From NCBI RefSeq assembly GCF_000003815.2, contig NC_049995.1:16812301-16876300 (forward strand): a stretch of 64,000 nucleotides of DNA, read 5' to 3'. This document shows, piece after piece, positions 1 to 9,612 of the stretch. The stretch comes from Branchiostoma floridae (taxonomy: Eukaryota; Chordata; Leptocardii; Amphioxiformes; Branchiostomatidae). A model generated the notes under the pieces. The model was given only the letters and a program-made list of their open reading frames with translations. It was not told the origin of the DNA and did not search any database. Both the position numbers and the translations under genes were made by a program. How positions within the stretch are numbered: position 1 is the first letter of the stretch; every line of letters starts with the position of its first letter.

Positions 1-284
1 ATCCAAGACATGCTTGGAACTTATCTGTTGAATTTCTGTGTTACACAAGAACTGAACTATTCTGGCTCACAGGAGCCATGAGTTTGTGATTGCTGAAATT
101 TGCTGTTTTGTGAGGCAGATTATAATTACTGCATTTTGAGTATAACTGCCCCCCCCCCCCCCTCCAAAATAAAATTTCCATGTGTGCGTTTGGAATTATT
201 TTTTGTTGTGTGTTTCGAGCGATTTTTTAATTGTTAGTGATTGAAGTGATTAAAGAGATAGTACCTTAAATGGTTCAAAATAAC
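1..284. other. Left-edge intergenic DNA, start of TRIM repeat unit 1
   Basis: No gene is seen. A segment at about 43-120 recurs at about 3290-3337 plus 4256-4310 (split by a transposon) and again at 7655-7760. It therefore marks the left edge of a tandemly repeated unit that carries the TRIM genes. A C-run lies at 149-162. Confidence 0.6.
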
Positions 285-884
285 ATTTTTTCCTGTTTGA
301 AGCCGGATTTTACAGAACATGTCCAGATTGATTGATTGAATATTGTCATACTCCTCCTAATAGAATTATATCCCCAAGCAAACAGACATATGACCAACAC
401 CTGTCTGGCTGTTTAGTTATTTAGTAAATAAGTTACTTAAATGGTTGTAATCATTTTACACTTTAGCAGAGGGGGGCTGTGGATATTTCTGGAAAATGAC
501 CTAGTTCCTAAGTTAGTTCCTAGTTCCTAAGTAGTTCCTAAGTTACAAATTGGTTTATTCTCATGTTATTATTGTCTGTAGTGTGGCAGAGATATCTTTT
601 ATCAATATATATTCTTAAAGATTTCAAATAGGCTTGAAGCTGGCTTCACCCCGGGTTGATACACTGTGTACATACATAAAAAAATTTGAAAATTAATGAT
701 CCAAGAAATCCTGTCACATTTGGTGCCAATTTGATACATTCTGTACAACACTTATAGTGGGGACCCCAAAATACCTGAAATGGCTCATTGTCTTCCCCTA
801 CTGTTGGACCTGCCCAAAGCAAACATGTACGTCATCTGTACTTTGACTTGAGGTGGGGCTGCCACATCAGCAGGTAACACAATC
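285..884 (+). repeat. Upstream block of TRIM gene 1 (duplicate of 4590-5190)
   Basis: This non-coding stretch directly before the first TRIM start codon is nearly identical, with a few substitutions and small indels, to the stretch before the second TRIM gene. Both contain a short internal repeat of the word TTCCTAAGT, a shared AT-rich stretch ending in a poly-A run, and the same last ~90 bases up to the ATG. It probably contains promoter and 5' UTR. No TATA box is clear enough to call. Confidence 0.75.
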
Positions 885-2783
885 ATGGCGGCTGCACCGT
901 CAAGTTTGGGGACACATTTTAGAGAAGAATTGACCTGCAGCATCTGTCTGGAGCTGTTCACCAGGCCCAAGGTGCTGCCCTGTCAGCACACCTTCTGTCA
1001 GGACTGTCTACAGGACCTTGCAAGTAGGCGAGTTCCCTTGCAGTGCCCAGTCTGTCGTCAGCAGGTCAGGCTGCCACGCCAGGGGGTTGCAGGTTTGCCC
1101 GACAACCACCTGGTTACAAGTCTGTGCGAGAGGCTGCAAAACCAGGCTACACTGTCAGGGGAAACAAGGGAACAACCCCAGTCTGGAAACAGGTGCAGCT
1201 TTCACCCCTCAGAGGAAGTCAAGCTCTACTGTAAACAGTGTAATGTGCCAGTTTGTTGTGAGTGTTGCGAAGAAGCCCATGATGTACATCCTACCACAGG
1301 CCTTAAAAAAGCTGCACAGGAAAGGAGATCTACAGTTCAGGCCTTGATCAATGAGGGGAGAAACATTCTGGAAAGTTACTGCAGCTTCATCAGAGGTCTG
1401 AGAGAAAAAGAAAAAACCCTGAATGAACAGAAACAGCAGAGAGACAACAGCATCATTCAGGCGTACAACCAAATGGCGCAGAAACTCACAGAGAGAAAAG
1501 ACTACCTCTTGTCTGAATCCCAACAAAATCACAGCGAGAACTTGGAGAACATACAGACTGAAAAGGACAGAGTGTTACCAGATATCAATGAACTGTCTGC
1601 TGCCTGTGATCGAGCAGAACAAGAACTGCAGCAGGGGTTGGTAGAGTTTCTCAGTCAGCAAACCGCTTTAACAGAGGTGGTTGAAGAGTACAGAGGAAAA
1701 GCAGCACCAACTCCTGTACAAACCCAGCCTGCTGTCTTTCAGCCCACAGACACCCCAGTGCCAGTATTGGGACATGTGACGGTCCAGTCTCTCCCATCTG
1801 CATCAGAACCTGCAGCAAGGGACAGAGGCCGTTCCAAGATTGGTATCAAAAGGCCACCAAGGCCAGTACCTTCAGAAATGGGCAGGGGTCAACACCATGG
1901 TAACCAAAGACAAGGGAAGCATCAGCCTCAGAAGTTGACAATTGGTAGAGAGGGATCAAGAACAGGACAGTTTGATAATCCATGTGGTGTTACAGTGTCA
2001 GATGAAGGGGAGATTTTTGTAGCAGACTGGAGGAACGAAAGAATCCAAGTCTTCACCTTGCAGGGAACATTTGTGAGACAGTTCCCAACAATTGTGTCAG
2101 ATGAAATGAAGATGTGCCCAGATGATGTGGCCATGGACGTGGAGGGGAACTTGTGGGTGGTGGGAAGGCTATATTTTAATTACTTTTCTGTGCAGTACAA
2201 CAAACAGGGCAGGGTGCTGAGGAAGCTTGACCTACAGAGAACAGTTATGCACATAGGAGTTGCCGTGGACACCAGGAGGAACCACATCCTCATCACACAA
2301 ACCACAGGAGACATGGACAACCAGCATGACATGAGTGGGGAAGTTTTGGTGTTCAGGCCAGATGGGACATTTGTGAGAACTGTGGAGAGAAAACGATGGA
2401 ACTTCCTTTGGACTCGCCAGGGGATGAAGGACCCACGGTACATCACTGTGGACGCGGAAGGGAACATTCTTGTGTCAGACTTTGAGAACCACTGTGTCTA
2501 TGTGTACAATGAGGACGGACAGTTTCTGTTCCAGTTTGGAGGTGAGGGAAGTGATGAAGGTCAGCTGCAGTGGCCCAGTGGCATCTGTACAGACGGGGCA
2601 GGTAACATCATCGTGGCAGACAGTGGGAACAGGCGTGTGGAGATGTTTGACAAGACAGGAAAATTCCTCAAACACATCACTACAGACATGCAGTATCCAT
2701 GTGCTGTTGCCATGGCAACACAGGGACAGCTGGTGGTGACTGAAGTAATACGTAACACAGTCTCCATATTTTGCCACTACTAA
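885..2783 (+). CDS. TRIM-NHL protein (RING, B-box, coiled coil, NHL), gene 1
   Basis: Intronless 632-residue protein with the architecture of TRIM2/3/71-type E3 ubiquitin ligases, though not an evident one-to-one orthologue. A RING finger sits at about residues 18-57, with zinc ligands C18, C21, C33, H35, C38, C41, C54 and C57 in normal spacing. A B-box follows at about 104-140, a coiled coil at about 145-270 for dimerisation, then a Pro/Gln-rich linker. An NHL beta-propeller (about 350-632) has repeated blocks of the form GVTVSDEGEIFVAD and GNIIVADSGNRRVEMF and would bind substrate or RNA. The start is the first in-frame ATG and is shared with the downstream paralogue. Expected role is cytoplasmic substrate ubiquitination; the target is unknown. 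Amphioxus has large TRIM expansions, and an immune or developmental role cannot be decided here. Confidence 0.93.
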   Translation: MAAAPSSLGTHFREELTCSICLELFTRPKVLPCQHTFCQDCLQDLASRRVPLQCPVCRQQVRLPRQGVAGLPDNHLVTSLCERLQNQATLSGETREQPQSGNRCSFHPSEEVKLYCKQCNVPVCCECCEEAHDVHPTTGLKKAAQERRSTVQALINEGRNILESYCSFIRGLREKEKTLNEQKQQRDNSIIQAYNQMAQKLTERKDYLLSESQQNHSENLENIQTEKDRVLPDINELSAACDRAEQELQQGLVEFLSQQTALTEVVEEYRGKAAPTPVQTQPAVFQPTDTPVPVLGHVTVQSLPSASEPAARDRGRSKIGIKRPPRPVPSEMGRGQHHGNQRQGKHQPQKLTIGREGSRTGQFDNPCGVTVSDEGEIFVADWRNERIQVFTLQGTFVRQFPTIVSDEMKMCPDDVAMDVEGNLWVVGRLYFNYFSVQYNKQGRVLRKLDLQRTVMHIGVAVDTRRNHILITQTTGDMDNQHDMSGEVLVFRPDGTFVRTVERKRWNFLWTRQGMKDPRYITVDAEGNILVSDFENHCVYVYNEDGQFLFQFGGEGSDEGQLQWPSGICTDGAGNIIVADSGNRRVEMFDKTGKFLKHITTDMQYPCAVAMATQGQLVVTEVIRNTVSIFCHY

Positions 2784-3337
2784 ACCAGTTTATACTAAGA
2801 TTCCACAATCATTATGTAACCTTATGGCATAAAGTGAACAGTATTAACTTGGCAATTCTACATTATTTATATATTATAGTAACTGAAAATTCTGGACAAC
2901 TTGATCTGTTAAACACTTTCTCTTCTGGTAATTTGAATGAAATTTGTTAGAACAATATTATTGTACCCTTGACTACAACTACTACTACTACTAGGTTTTT
3001 TACAATCGTGTGGCAATACTATTGTAACATCTCATGCAAATCTGTAGGTTTGTTGTAAAAGTCTGCTCTCAGCCCCTGATGATTGTTATTGATGTCAGTC
3101 ATAATCCACTAAGGTCAAAGGTCAAAGCCTGCACAATGAGTGTGTAAATGGTACTATGTAGGACCAATGCAAAGTCTGCCCTTGCAGACTTTGGTCCCAG
3201 AATGCCCGCTCCTGGTGGCTAATGTTTAAACAGTAAACTTTGCTAAGAAATGCTCAGAATTAATTCAGATCCGTAATGATAGAGAAAATTCTTTGTTACC
3301 CAAAAATGGAGCTATTCTGGCTAACAGGAAGCATGAG
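2784..3337. other. 3' flank of TRIM gene 1
   Basis: AT-rich 3' UTR and spacer with no gene. Its first ~450 bases resemble the 3' flank of TRIM gene 2 (7075-7550), including a shared stretch about 'AAAGTCTG' words, so the duplication covered both flanks. No confident polyadenylation signal was picked. Confidence 0.55.
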
Positions 3338-4255
3338 CAGTGCTCGAAATACTTTTTTCAGCCAGGTTGCGCAGGTGGCAACCTGAATCAAAAACCAACT
3401 TGCGCCATCAGCATTTCAGGTTGCGCCACGTTGTTACTTTCTCCAAATTAGCTACTTATCCATTATCTGTAAAAACAGTTCATTTTTAGTTGAAGAAATA
3501 TAACAAAACAAAGGTGCGTTCACAGCGCACTTTTCTCAATAAACAACATCCATTTATCGATCTTTTGAAAACAAAGACTGCAACAAAAGTAATATCTCAA
3601 AGAACCGTGAAAAATTAGCGATCTCCGTGGAACATTTTCTACGAATTCAGTGCCGACAGCGCGCCCCTCCCCAGTATAACGTTAGTTATCGTCACATTAG
3701 TGGTTGTTTTTCCCGCATTCCACGGACAGTATTGTCCCAAACAAGAAAAAAAACACCAAAATAAGCCTATACATGTACTTATCAGCAAGGACGTTAGGCA
3801 TTCGATGAGTTTTCGTAAACATTGTCCAAGTGTCACGCTTTGCTGCGTGATTTTTCCCGGGAACACAGCGTGGAGACATCAGATATTCCACCAATAGTAG
3901 CGCCCAGGCGCGCTACGTCACGCCGAAATGGCCAATGGGGTGCGACTCTCGCGATTCGCAAGATGTGAGTTAGTGCGAGATTGCGCGAGACTTGAAGACT
4001 TGAACATTACAAATGGCGGCTCCAGAAGGCCGAAATCGGCGATTTTTGAACTTTGAGTGAAGTTTCCGGCGGAAAATTAGGGCTTACCAAAGGCGTACAT
4101 TTTCTGATATTTTTAGTAAAGGGCCTGTAACTAAGGATTGTTTTGTTTACCCCAGAAATCTACTTGCGCCGCGCGCAACCTGACTTTCTGAACAACTTGC
4201 GCACGGAGAAAACTACTTGCACGAAGGGGGTGCGCAAGTGGTTAATTCGAGCCCT
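3338..4255. mobile_element. Non-autonomous DNA transposon (CAG..CTCGAAAT ends) inserted in TRIM unit 2
   Basis: The element begins CAGTGCTCGAAATAC and ends with the inverse, ATTCGAGCCCTG. Both flanks carry the word CATGAG (AGCATGAG on the left, CCATGAGT on the right), as expected of a short target duplication. The paralogous site near 74-82 is empty and reads GCCATGAG. Subterminal regions are rich in repeated TTGCGC/GCGCAA words. No transposase frame is present. CAG..CTG ends suggest a hAT-like family (inference). Confidence 0.7.
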
Positions 4256-4589
4256 GCCATGAGTTTGTAATTACTAGTATTGAGATGTGCTGTGATGCAG
4301 ACTATGTTGTATGTATTTGAGAATAACCTAATGTCCTCTCCAAAAAGTCTCTGTCATACCCTGGAATGAAAAAAAAAATTGATTACCAAATATATGTGTG
4401 TGTTTAGGGTGATTTTTGCTGTTGTTGAGGACATTTGTGTCTGACCTCCTTGGTCTGACTAAGTCCTTTTCTAATCAAGGACCCTAACATATGGGAACAT
4501 AGGTCTGGAGTGTTAGAACATATGGGCTTCAGAACATAGGGCTAAATTCATAGGGGTCTGATTTTACTGTCGCTGTTTAAGAGAAATAA
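4256..4589. other. Spacer between transposon and TRIM 2 upstream block
   Basis: No gene. The left part continues the unit edge interrupted by the transposon. The middle contains short repeated words of the form 'AACATAGGG' / 'AACATATGGG'. Confidence 0.5.
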
Positions 4590-5190
4590 CATTTTTTCCT
4601 GTTTAAAGCCGGATTTTATAGTCAGAACATGTCTAGATTGATTTGTTGAATATTGTCATATTCCCCCCAATAGAATTATATCCCCAAGCAAACACTCATG
4701 ACCAACACCTGTCGGGCTGTTTAGTTATTTAGTAAATAAGTTACTAATGGTTGTAATCATTTTACACTTTAGCAGAGGGGGGCTGTGGATATTTCTGGAA
4801 AATGACCTAGTTCCTAAGTTAGTTCCTAGTTCCTAAGTAGTTCCTAAGTTACAAATTGGTTTATTCTCATGTTATTATTGTCTGTAGTGTGGCAGAGATA
4901 TCTTTTATCAATATATATTCTTAAAGATTTCAAATAGGCTTGAAGCTGGCTTCACCCCAGGTTGATACACTGTGTACATACATAAAAAAATTTGAAAATT
5001 AATGATCCAAGAAATCCTGTCACATTTGGTGCCAATTTGATACATTCTGTACAACACTTATAGTGGGGACCCCAAAATACCTGAAATGGCTCATTGTCTT
5101 CCCCAACTGTTGGACCTGCCCAAAGCAAACATGTACGTAAGTTGTACTTTGACTTGAGGTGGGGCTGCCACATCAGCAGGTAACACAATC
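4590..5190 (+). repeat. Upstream block of TRIM gene 2 (duplicate of 285-884)
   Basis: Nearly identical to the block before TRIM gene 1, up to and including the bases just before the ATG. This non-coding region is visibly better conserved between the two copies than the RING and NHL coding regions that follow. Confidence 0.75.
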
Positions 5191-7074
5191 ATGGCGGCTG
5201 CATCGTCAAGTTTGGGGACACAGATCAGTGAAGAACTGACCTGCGGCATCTGCAAGGACCTGTTCACCAAGCCCAAGGTGCTGCCCTGTCAGCACACCTT
5301 CTGTCTGTCACCATGTCTGGAGAACCTTGCAGGGAGGGGAGGGGCCTTCCAATGCCCAATCTGTCGCCAGCAAGTCAGCCTGCCACCCCAGGGGGTCACA
5401 GGTTTTCCAGACAATCTCATGGCAGCAAATATGTGTGAGAGCCTGCGAAACGAGGCCACACTGTCAGGGGAAACAAGGGAGCAACCCCAGTCTGGACACA
5501 GGTGCAGCTTTCACCCCTCAGAGGAAGTCAAGCTCTACTGTAAGCAGTGCAATGTGCCAGTTTGTACTGACTGTTGTGAAGAGGGCCATGATGGACATCC
5601 TACCACAGGCCTTAAAAAGGCTGCACAGAAAAGGATATCTACAGTCCAGGCTTTGATCAACGAGGGGAGGAATATCCAGAAAAGTTACTGCAGCTTCATC
5701 AGAGGTCTGAGGGAAGAAGAGAAAACCCTGAATGAACAGAAACAGCAGAGAGACAACAGCATCATTCAGGCCTACAACCAAATGGTGCACACAATGGAGC
5801 AGAAGCTCACACAGAGAAAAGACCACCTCTTGTCTGAATCACAAGAAAATCACAGCAAGAACTTGGAGAAAATACAGACTGAAAAGGACAGAGTGTTACC
5901 AGATATCAATGAACTGTCTGTTGCCTGTGATCGAGCAGAACAAGAACTGCAGCAGGGATGGGCTGAGATTCTCAGTCAGCAAACCGCTTTAACAGAGGTG
6001 GTAGGAAAGTACAGAGGAAAAGCAGCACCAACTCCTGTACAAATCCAGCCTGCTGTCTTTCAGCCCACAGACACCCCGATGCCATTATTGGGACATGTGA
6101 TGGTCCAGTCTCCCCCATCTGCACCAATCCCAGCAGCACCTGCATCTAGTACTAATGCAGCAAGGGGCAGGGGTCATCACCATGGTAACCAAAGGCAAGG
6201 GGAGCCTCAGTCTCATAATCAAAGGGTGACATTTAGTGGAAAGGGATCTGGACCAGGAGAGTTCAATGGTCCACTTGGTGTTACAGTGTCAGATGAAGGG
6301 AAGATCTTTGTAGCAGACATGATGAACCAGAGAATCCAGGTCTTCACCCTGCAAGGAACATTTATCCGACAGTTCTTAACAGTCATGTCAAATGGACAGA
6401 AGATGGACCCACATGATGTGGCCATGGACGGGGAGGGGAACCTGTGGGTGGTTGGGTGGACAGGCTCTGCTCACTGTGCTGCGCAGTACAACAAACAGGG
6501 CAGGGTGCTGAGAAAGTTTGACCTACAGAAGACAGGGCCAGGGTGGTATGGAGGAGTTGCCGTGGACACCAGGAGGAACCACATCCTTATCACACAAACC
6601 ACAGGAGGCATTGGCAACCCACATGGTGAAGTTTTGGTGTTCAGGCCAGATGGGACACTTGTGAGAACTGTGGGGGCAAAACAGTGGAACTTACTACGGC
6701 GACAACAGAGGATGAAGTGGCCTCGGTACATCACTGTGGATAGGGACTTAGGGAACATTCTTGTGTCAAATGGGGACAATCACTGTATCCATGTGCACAA
6801 TGAGGACGGACAGTTTCTGTTCAAGTTTGGAGATTTGGGAAGTGGTGAAGGTCAGCTGTACAGTCCCCATGGCATCTGTACGGACAGGGCAGGTAACATC
6901 ATTGTGGCAGACAGTGGAAACAGCCGTGTGGAGATGTTTGACAAGAAAGGCAGATTCCTTAAACACATCGCTACAGACATGGAGAAGCCACAGGCTGTTG
7001 CCATGGCAACACAGGGACAGCTGGTAGTGACTGATTATGAGAACCACACAGTCTCCATATTTCCCACCTACTGA
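5191..7074 (+). CDS. TRIM-NHL protein, gene 2 (tandem paralogue)
   Basis: Intronless 627-residue paralogue of the gene at 885-2783 with the same order: RING, B-box, coiled coil, linker, NHL propeller. The coiled coil and B-box are almost identical to gene 1, while RING, linker and NHL regions differ more, giving a mosaic. The RING is odd: ligands C18, C21, C33, H35 and C38 are followed by L-S-P-C, so the fifth and sixth ligands are spaced C-x3-C (C38, C42) instead of the usual C-x2-C. C55 and C58 close the domain. This one-residue insertion could disturb zinc binding or E2 contact (inference). The NHL part has an aspartate-rich end typical of the family. Ligase role as for gene 1; target unknown. 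Confidence 0.93.
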   Translation: MAAASSSLGTQISEELTCGICKDLFTKPKVLPCQHTFCLSPCLENLAGRGGAFQCPICRQQVSLPPQGVTGFPDNLMAANMCESLRNEATLSGETREQPQSGHRCSFHPSEEVKLYCKQCNVPVCTDCCEEGHDGHPTTGLKKAAQKRISTVQALINEGRNIQKSYCSFIRGLREEEKTLNEQKQQRDNSIIQAYNQMVHTMEQKLTQRKDHLLSESQENHSKNLEKIQTEKDRVLPDINELSVACDRAEQELQQGWAEILSQQTALTEVVGKYRGKAAPTPVQIQPAVFQPTDTPMPLLGHVMVQSPPSAPIPAAPASSTNAARGRGHHHGNQRQGEPQSHNQRVTFSGKGSGPGEFNGPLGVTVSDEGKIFVADMMNQRIQVFTLQGTFIRQFLTVMSNGQKMDPHDVAMDGEGNLWVVGWTGSAHCAAQYNKQGRVLRKFDLQKTGPGWYGGVAVDTRRNHILITQTTGGIGNPHGEVLVFRPDGTLVRTVGAKQWNLLRRQQRMKWPRYITVDRDLGNILVSNGDNHCIHVHNEDGQFLFKFGDLGSGEGQLYSPHGICTDRAGNIIVADSGNSRVEMFDKKGRFLKHIATDMEKPQAVAMATQGQLVVTDYENHTVSIFPTY

Positions 7075-7654
7075 ACCTGTTTATACTAAGATTCCATGAT
7101 GTAACATTGTGGCATAATGAACAGAATTAACTTCATAATAATTCTACATTAATATCAAAATAACTGAAAATTCAAGACAACTTGAACTGTTAGAATATGT
7201 TTCTCATCAGGTAATTTGAATGTAAGACTCAACAATTATACACCTTTTCAATTATAATGAAAAACAAACATGACTACAATGTACCGGTATGTACCAGGTT
7301 AGGTTTTCAAAAATCATTTGCTCGACATGAGAATTTGTTATCAATGTTAAAGTCTGCTGGTAGCCCTTGTTGGTCGTTATTGATGCCAGTCATATTATCC
7401 ACTAAGATCAAAGGTAAAATGGGACCATGTGGGACCAAAGTCTGAGAGAGAGCAAACTTTGGTCTCAAGATGACCGTTACTGCCATTGTTTAAATAAGAC
7501 TAGCTGTAACAAATTTGCACCGAAATGCTCTAAATCAGTTAAAGTTGTATGAGGGTTGGACATCCAGTAAACATTATCAAAAATTCAATCCCTTCAACTA
7601 ATTAAAATGCAAATGTTTTTATCCAATTGTATAGATTAAAAATATAATTCATAA
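7075..7654. other. 3' flank of TRIM gene 2
   Basis: AT-rich 3' UTR and spacer, similar in its first part to the 3' flank of TRIM gene 1. No gene seen. Confidence 0.5.
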
Positions 7655-7760
7655 AGAAAAGTGTGTGTTACACAAGAACTGAACTATCATAGAGTATTAG
7701 TGTATTCTAGCTTCCAGGAACCAAGAGTTTGTGGTTTTTAAAATTTGCTGTTTTGTGAGG
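7655..7760 (+). repeat. Third copy of the TRIM unit left edge
   Basis: Matches window positions about 43-120, sharing ACACAAGAACTGAACTAT near its start and GCTGTTTTGTGAGGCAGA near its end, with substitutions and a small insertion. It suggests a further TRIM unit once began here and was lost, or that the duplication junction lies here. Confidence 0.65.
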
Positions 7761-8281
7761 CAGACCATGTAACGTAGGAAAATGGGGGTGTAGGAACAGG
7801 CCTATAGTATAGGGGTGTTGAAACATAAGGGTGTCGGAACGTGCTTGCGAAAACAGAAAATAAAGATGTTTATCAAGGAATATTACACAAATTTAAGGCT
7901 CATTTTTTAAATGTTCTTTCATTGTCTTTTGCTACCCTTTATATTATACTTTTTGTTCCCTTAGCCAGGTGTCCAACTGACCCCAGTTTGGAAGTATAAC
8001 TGTCAACGTGACAGTAACATCCGACAATCAAGTTTAACAACACAAAAGTTTTTACATACATACATTGTATGTCCATACTTTACTGTTGTGACTGCATCTG
8101 TAACTAAGCAGTGTGTGAACCAGTGAGAATTGCCCTATGAAGAACGTGACAAACTGTCACCAAAATGATAGTGTGAAAAGAGTCTCTATCTTCAATGAGG
8201 ACTGCCAACCTGATAAAACTATTCAGGGTTGGCACAATTCAGTTCCACAAAGTAAAGCTTCTGTAGAATGATGCATTCTTA
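7761..8281. other. Intergenic DNA, no gene seen
   Basis: AT-rich sequence with no frame that resembles coding DNA and no clear element ends. Confidence 0.4.
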
Positions 8282-8377
8282 TCATTGAATGAAGTTCAAC
8301 TGAGTGTTCATGAATCCATGTCCATCCCCAGACGAGGCCCTCACCCTCCAGAGCAGTATGTCGTCATGCCAATGTTC
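8282..8377 (+). repeat. Broken upstream copy of the 8883-9045 terminal exon and its splice acceptor
   Basis: The intron tail (a CATTGAATGAA word and GAGTGTT), an AG acceptor at 8330-8331 and the first ~43 exon bases match the real exon at 8883. The copy then diverges and loses frame. Of seven codon differences in the aligned part, five are synonymous (CCG/CCT, TAC/TAT, GTG/GTC, CCG/CCA, TTT/TTC) and two are not. Confidence 0.7.
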
Positions 8378-8537
8378 GTCCAAAATTTTCCAAAACTTCC
8401 AAATGCTAATTCCAAGCAGGCCCTTTAGTCTGTCAAACTACAACACAATCCCACAAACACATTGTCATACTGTGGTTATTCAGTCCCACAAGCTAAGCTT
8501 CAGATCAGATTCTGTAATAAATTCAGATTATTTCTTA

Positions 8538-8825
8538 GTGTTCTAGCCTGCCTGAAATGTTTTCTGTCCCCTGGGTTTTGAATGGAAATTATGTCCAGCG
8601 GGGAAGGGGTGAGACAATCCTTAAGAGGTCCTGGGTAGCAACACCCCCCCCCCCCCCAGGAAAATTTTGAAATCTATACCCTCAAACTCTTTCCTGCATT
8701 TTGAGGGGCAGATTTTGCTGGTAAACTCAGCTTGGTTCAGTGGCATCTGTTTTGGTTTGTCTGTCTACACTTGACTTCCAAAATTCCATCAATTGACGGA
8801 AGGACAGATGCTGGCTTGAACCCTG
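8538..8825. mobile_element. Degenerate inverted-repeat element (TAGCCAGC-type ends)
   Basis: Its outer ends (CTAGCCTGCCTGAAAT at left, GATGCTGGCTTGAACCCTG at right) and interior words match the better preserved copies at 13156-13525 and 15264-15561. It has no coding capacity. It ends less than 60 bp before the terminal exon. Confidence 0.6.
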
Positions 8826-8882
8826 TATATCATTGAATGAACTGTTATTAAGTGTTAATCATTCAAAAATGTCCCTCCTCAG

Positions 8883-9045
8883 ACGAGGCCCGCCCCCTCC
8901 AGAGCAGTACGTGGTCACGCCGATGTTTGTCCCCACCAAGATGGAGACGGAACAGCTGAACGAGGACAGCGAGGACTACCAAGGTCGCGGGAGATACCAC
9001 CAGTCTACCGTCATGAGGGGGGAGGAGTATGACAAGTTCGAGTAA
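8883..9045 (+). CDS. Terminal coding exon of an unidentified gene
   Basis: After a CTCCTCAG acceptor the frame reads R-G-P-P-P-P-E-Q-Y and continues for about 54 residues to a TAA. It includes an acidic stretch (NEDSEDYQGRG) and the C-terminus GEEYDKFE. The charged, proline-rich content suggests a cytoplasmic tail, perhaps of a membrane protein (inference). I do not recognise the family. Upstream exons are not visible nearby: they may lie left of the window, with the TRIM genes nested in an intron, or the exon may be a stray duplicate. Synonymous-biased differences from the copy at 8332 support real coding. A long 3' UTR could run to the AATAAA at 12141. Confidence 0.6.
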
Positions 9046-9093
9046 AAAAAAAAACTTCTAAATTCATTTCATTGTGGCTAAAATTATACATTG

Positions 9094-9612
9094 TACAGTC
9101 AAACCTGTCCATTAGTGACCACAAAAGAAAAGGACAGCTAAGATTACCAAGGTCGCGGGAGATACCACTAGACTACCATCATTAGGGGGGAATAGTATGA
9201 CCAGTTTGAGTAAAAAAAAAACACAAAATAGACAAATTTTCTTTATTATACTGAGGCATGAAGTATGCATTAAAACCTGTCTATAGTGGCCCCTAATGGG
9301 ATTTGAAGAAAACCAGTGAATGGGAAAGTCTACGACAAGTTTGAGTAAAACAAACAAAACACAACAAAAATGAAAGGAAGAAATTTTCAATCATAGGCAA
9401 GGGATTTACAGTCAAAGCTGTGTATAGTGACAGCTCAAAGGACTGAAAAATCAACGTTATTGGGCATTTAAATTGTAGAAGGGATTCCAAATCTTTTCCA
9501 TGGAAAAAATTTTATAACTGGCAACCAAGAAAAATGGCCACAATGACATCTCTGCATAAGGTGTTCCTTATGCAGAGGTGGTCACTAGAACAGTTTTGAC
9601 TGTAACAGTTCT
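9094..9612. repeat. Inverted-repeat element remnant mixed with copies of the terminal exon 3' end
   Basis: The stretch starts TACAGTCAAACCTGT and ends with the near-inverse ACAGTTTTGACTGTA, the same ends as the intact element at 37982-38163. Inside, 9142-9215 repeats the exon words AGATTACCAAGGTCGCGGGA through GTTTGAGTAAAAA. A shorter echo of the exon end (GACAAGTTTGAGTAAA) lies at about 9333-9349. These copies lack open frames. Confidence 0.55.

Noticed and set aside
1209-2777. Antisense frames over the TRIM genes
   Set aside because: Shadows of the coding strand; no domain content and no promoter or splice support.
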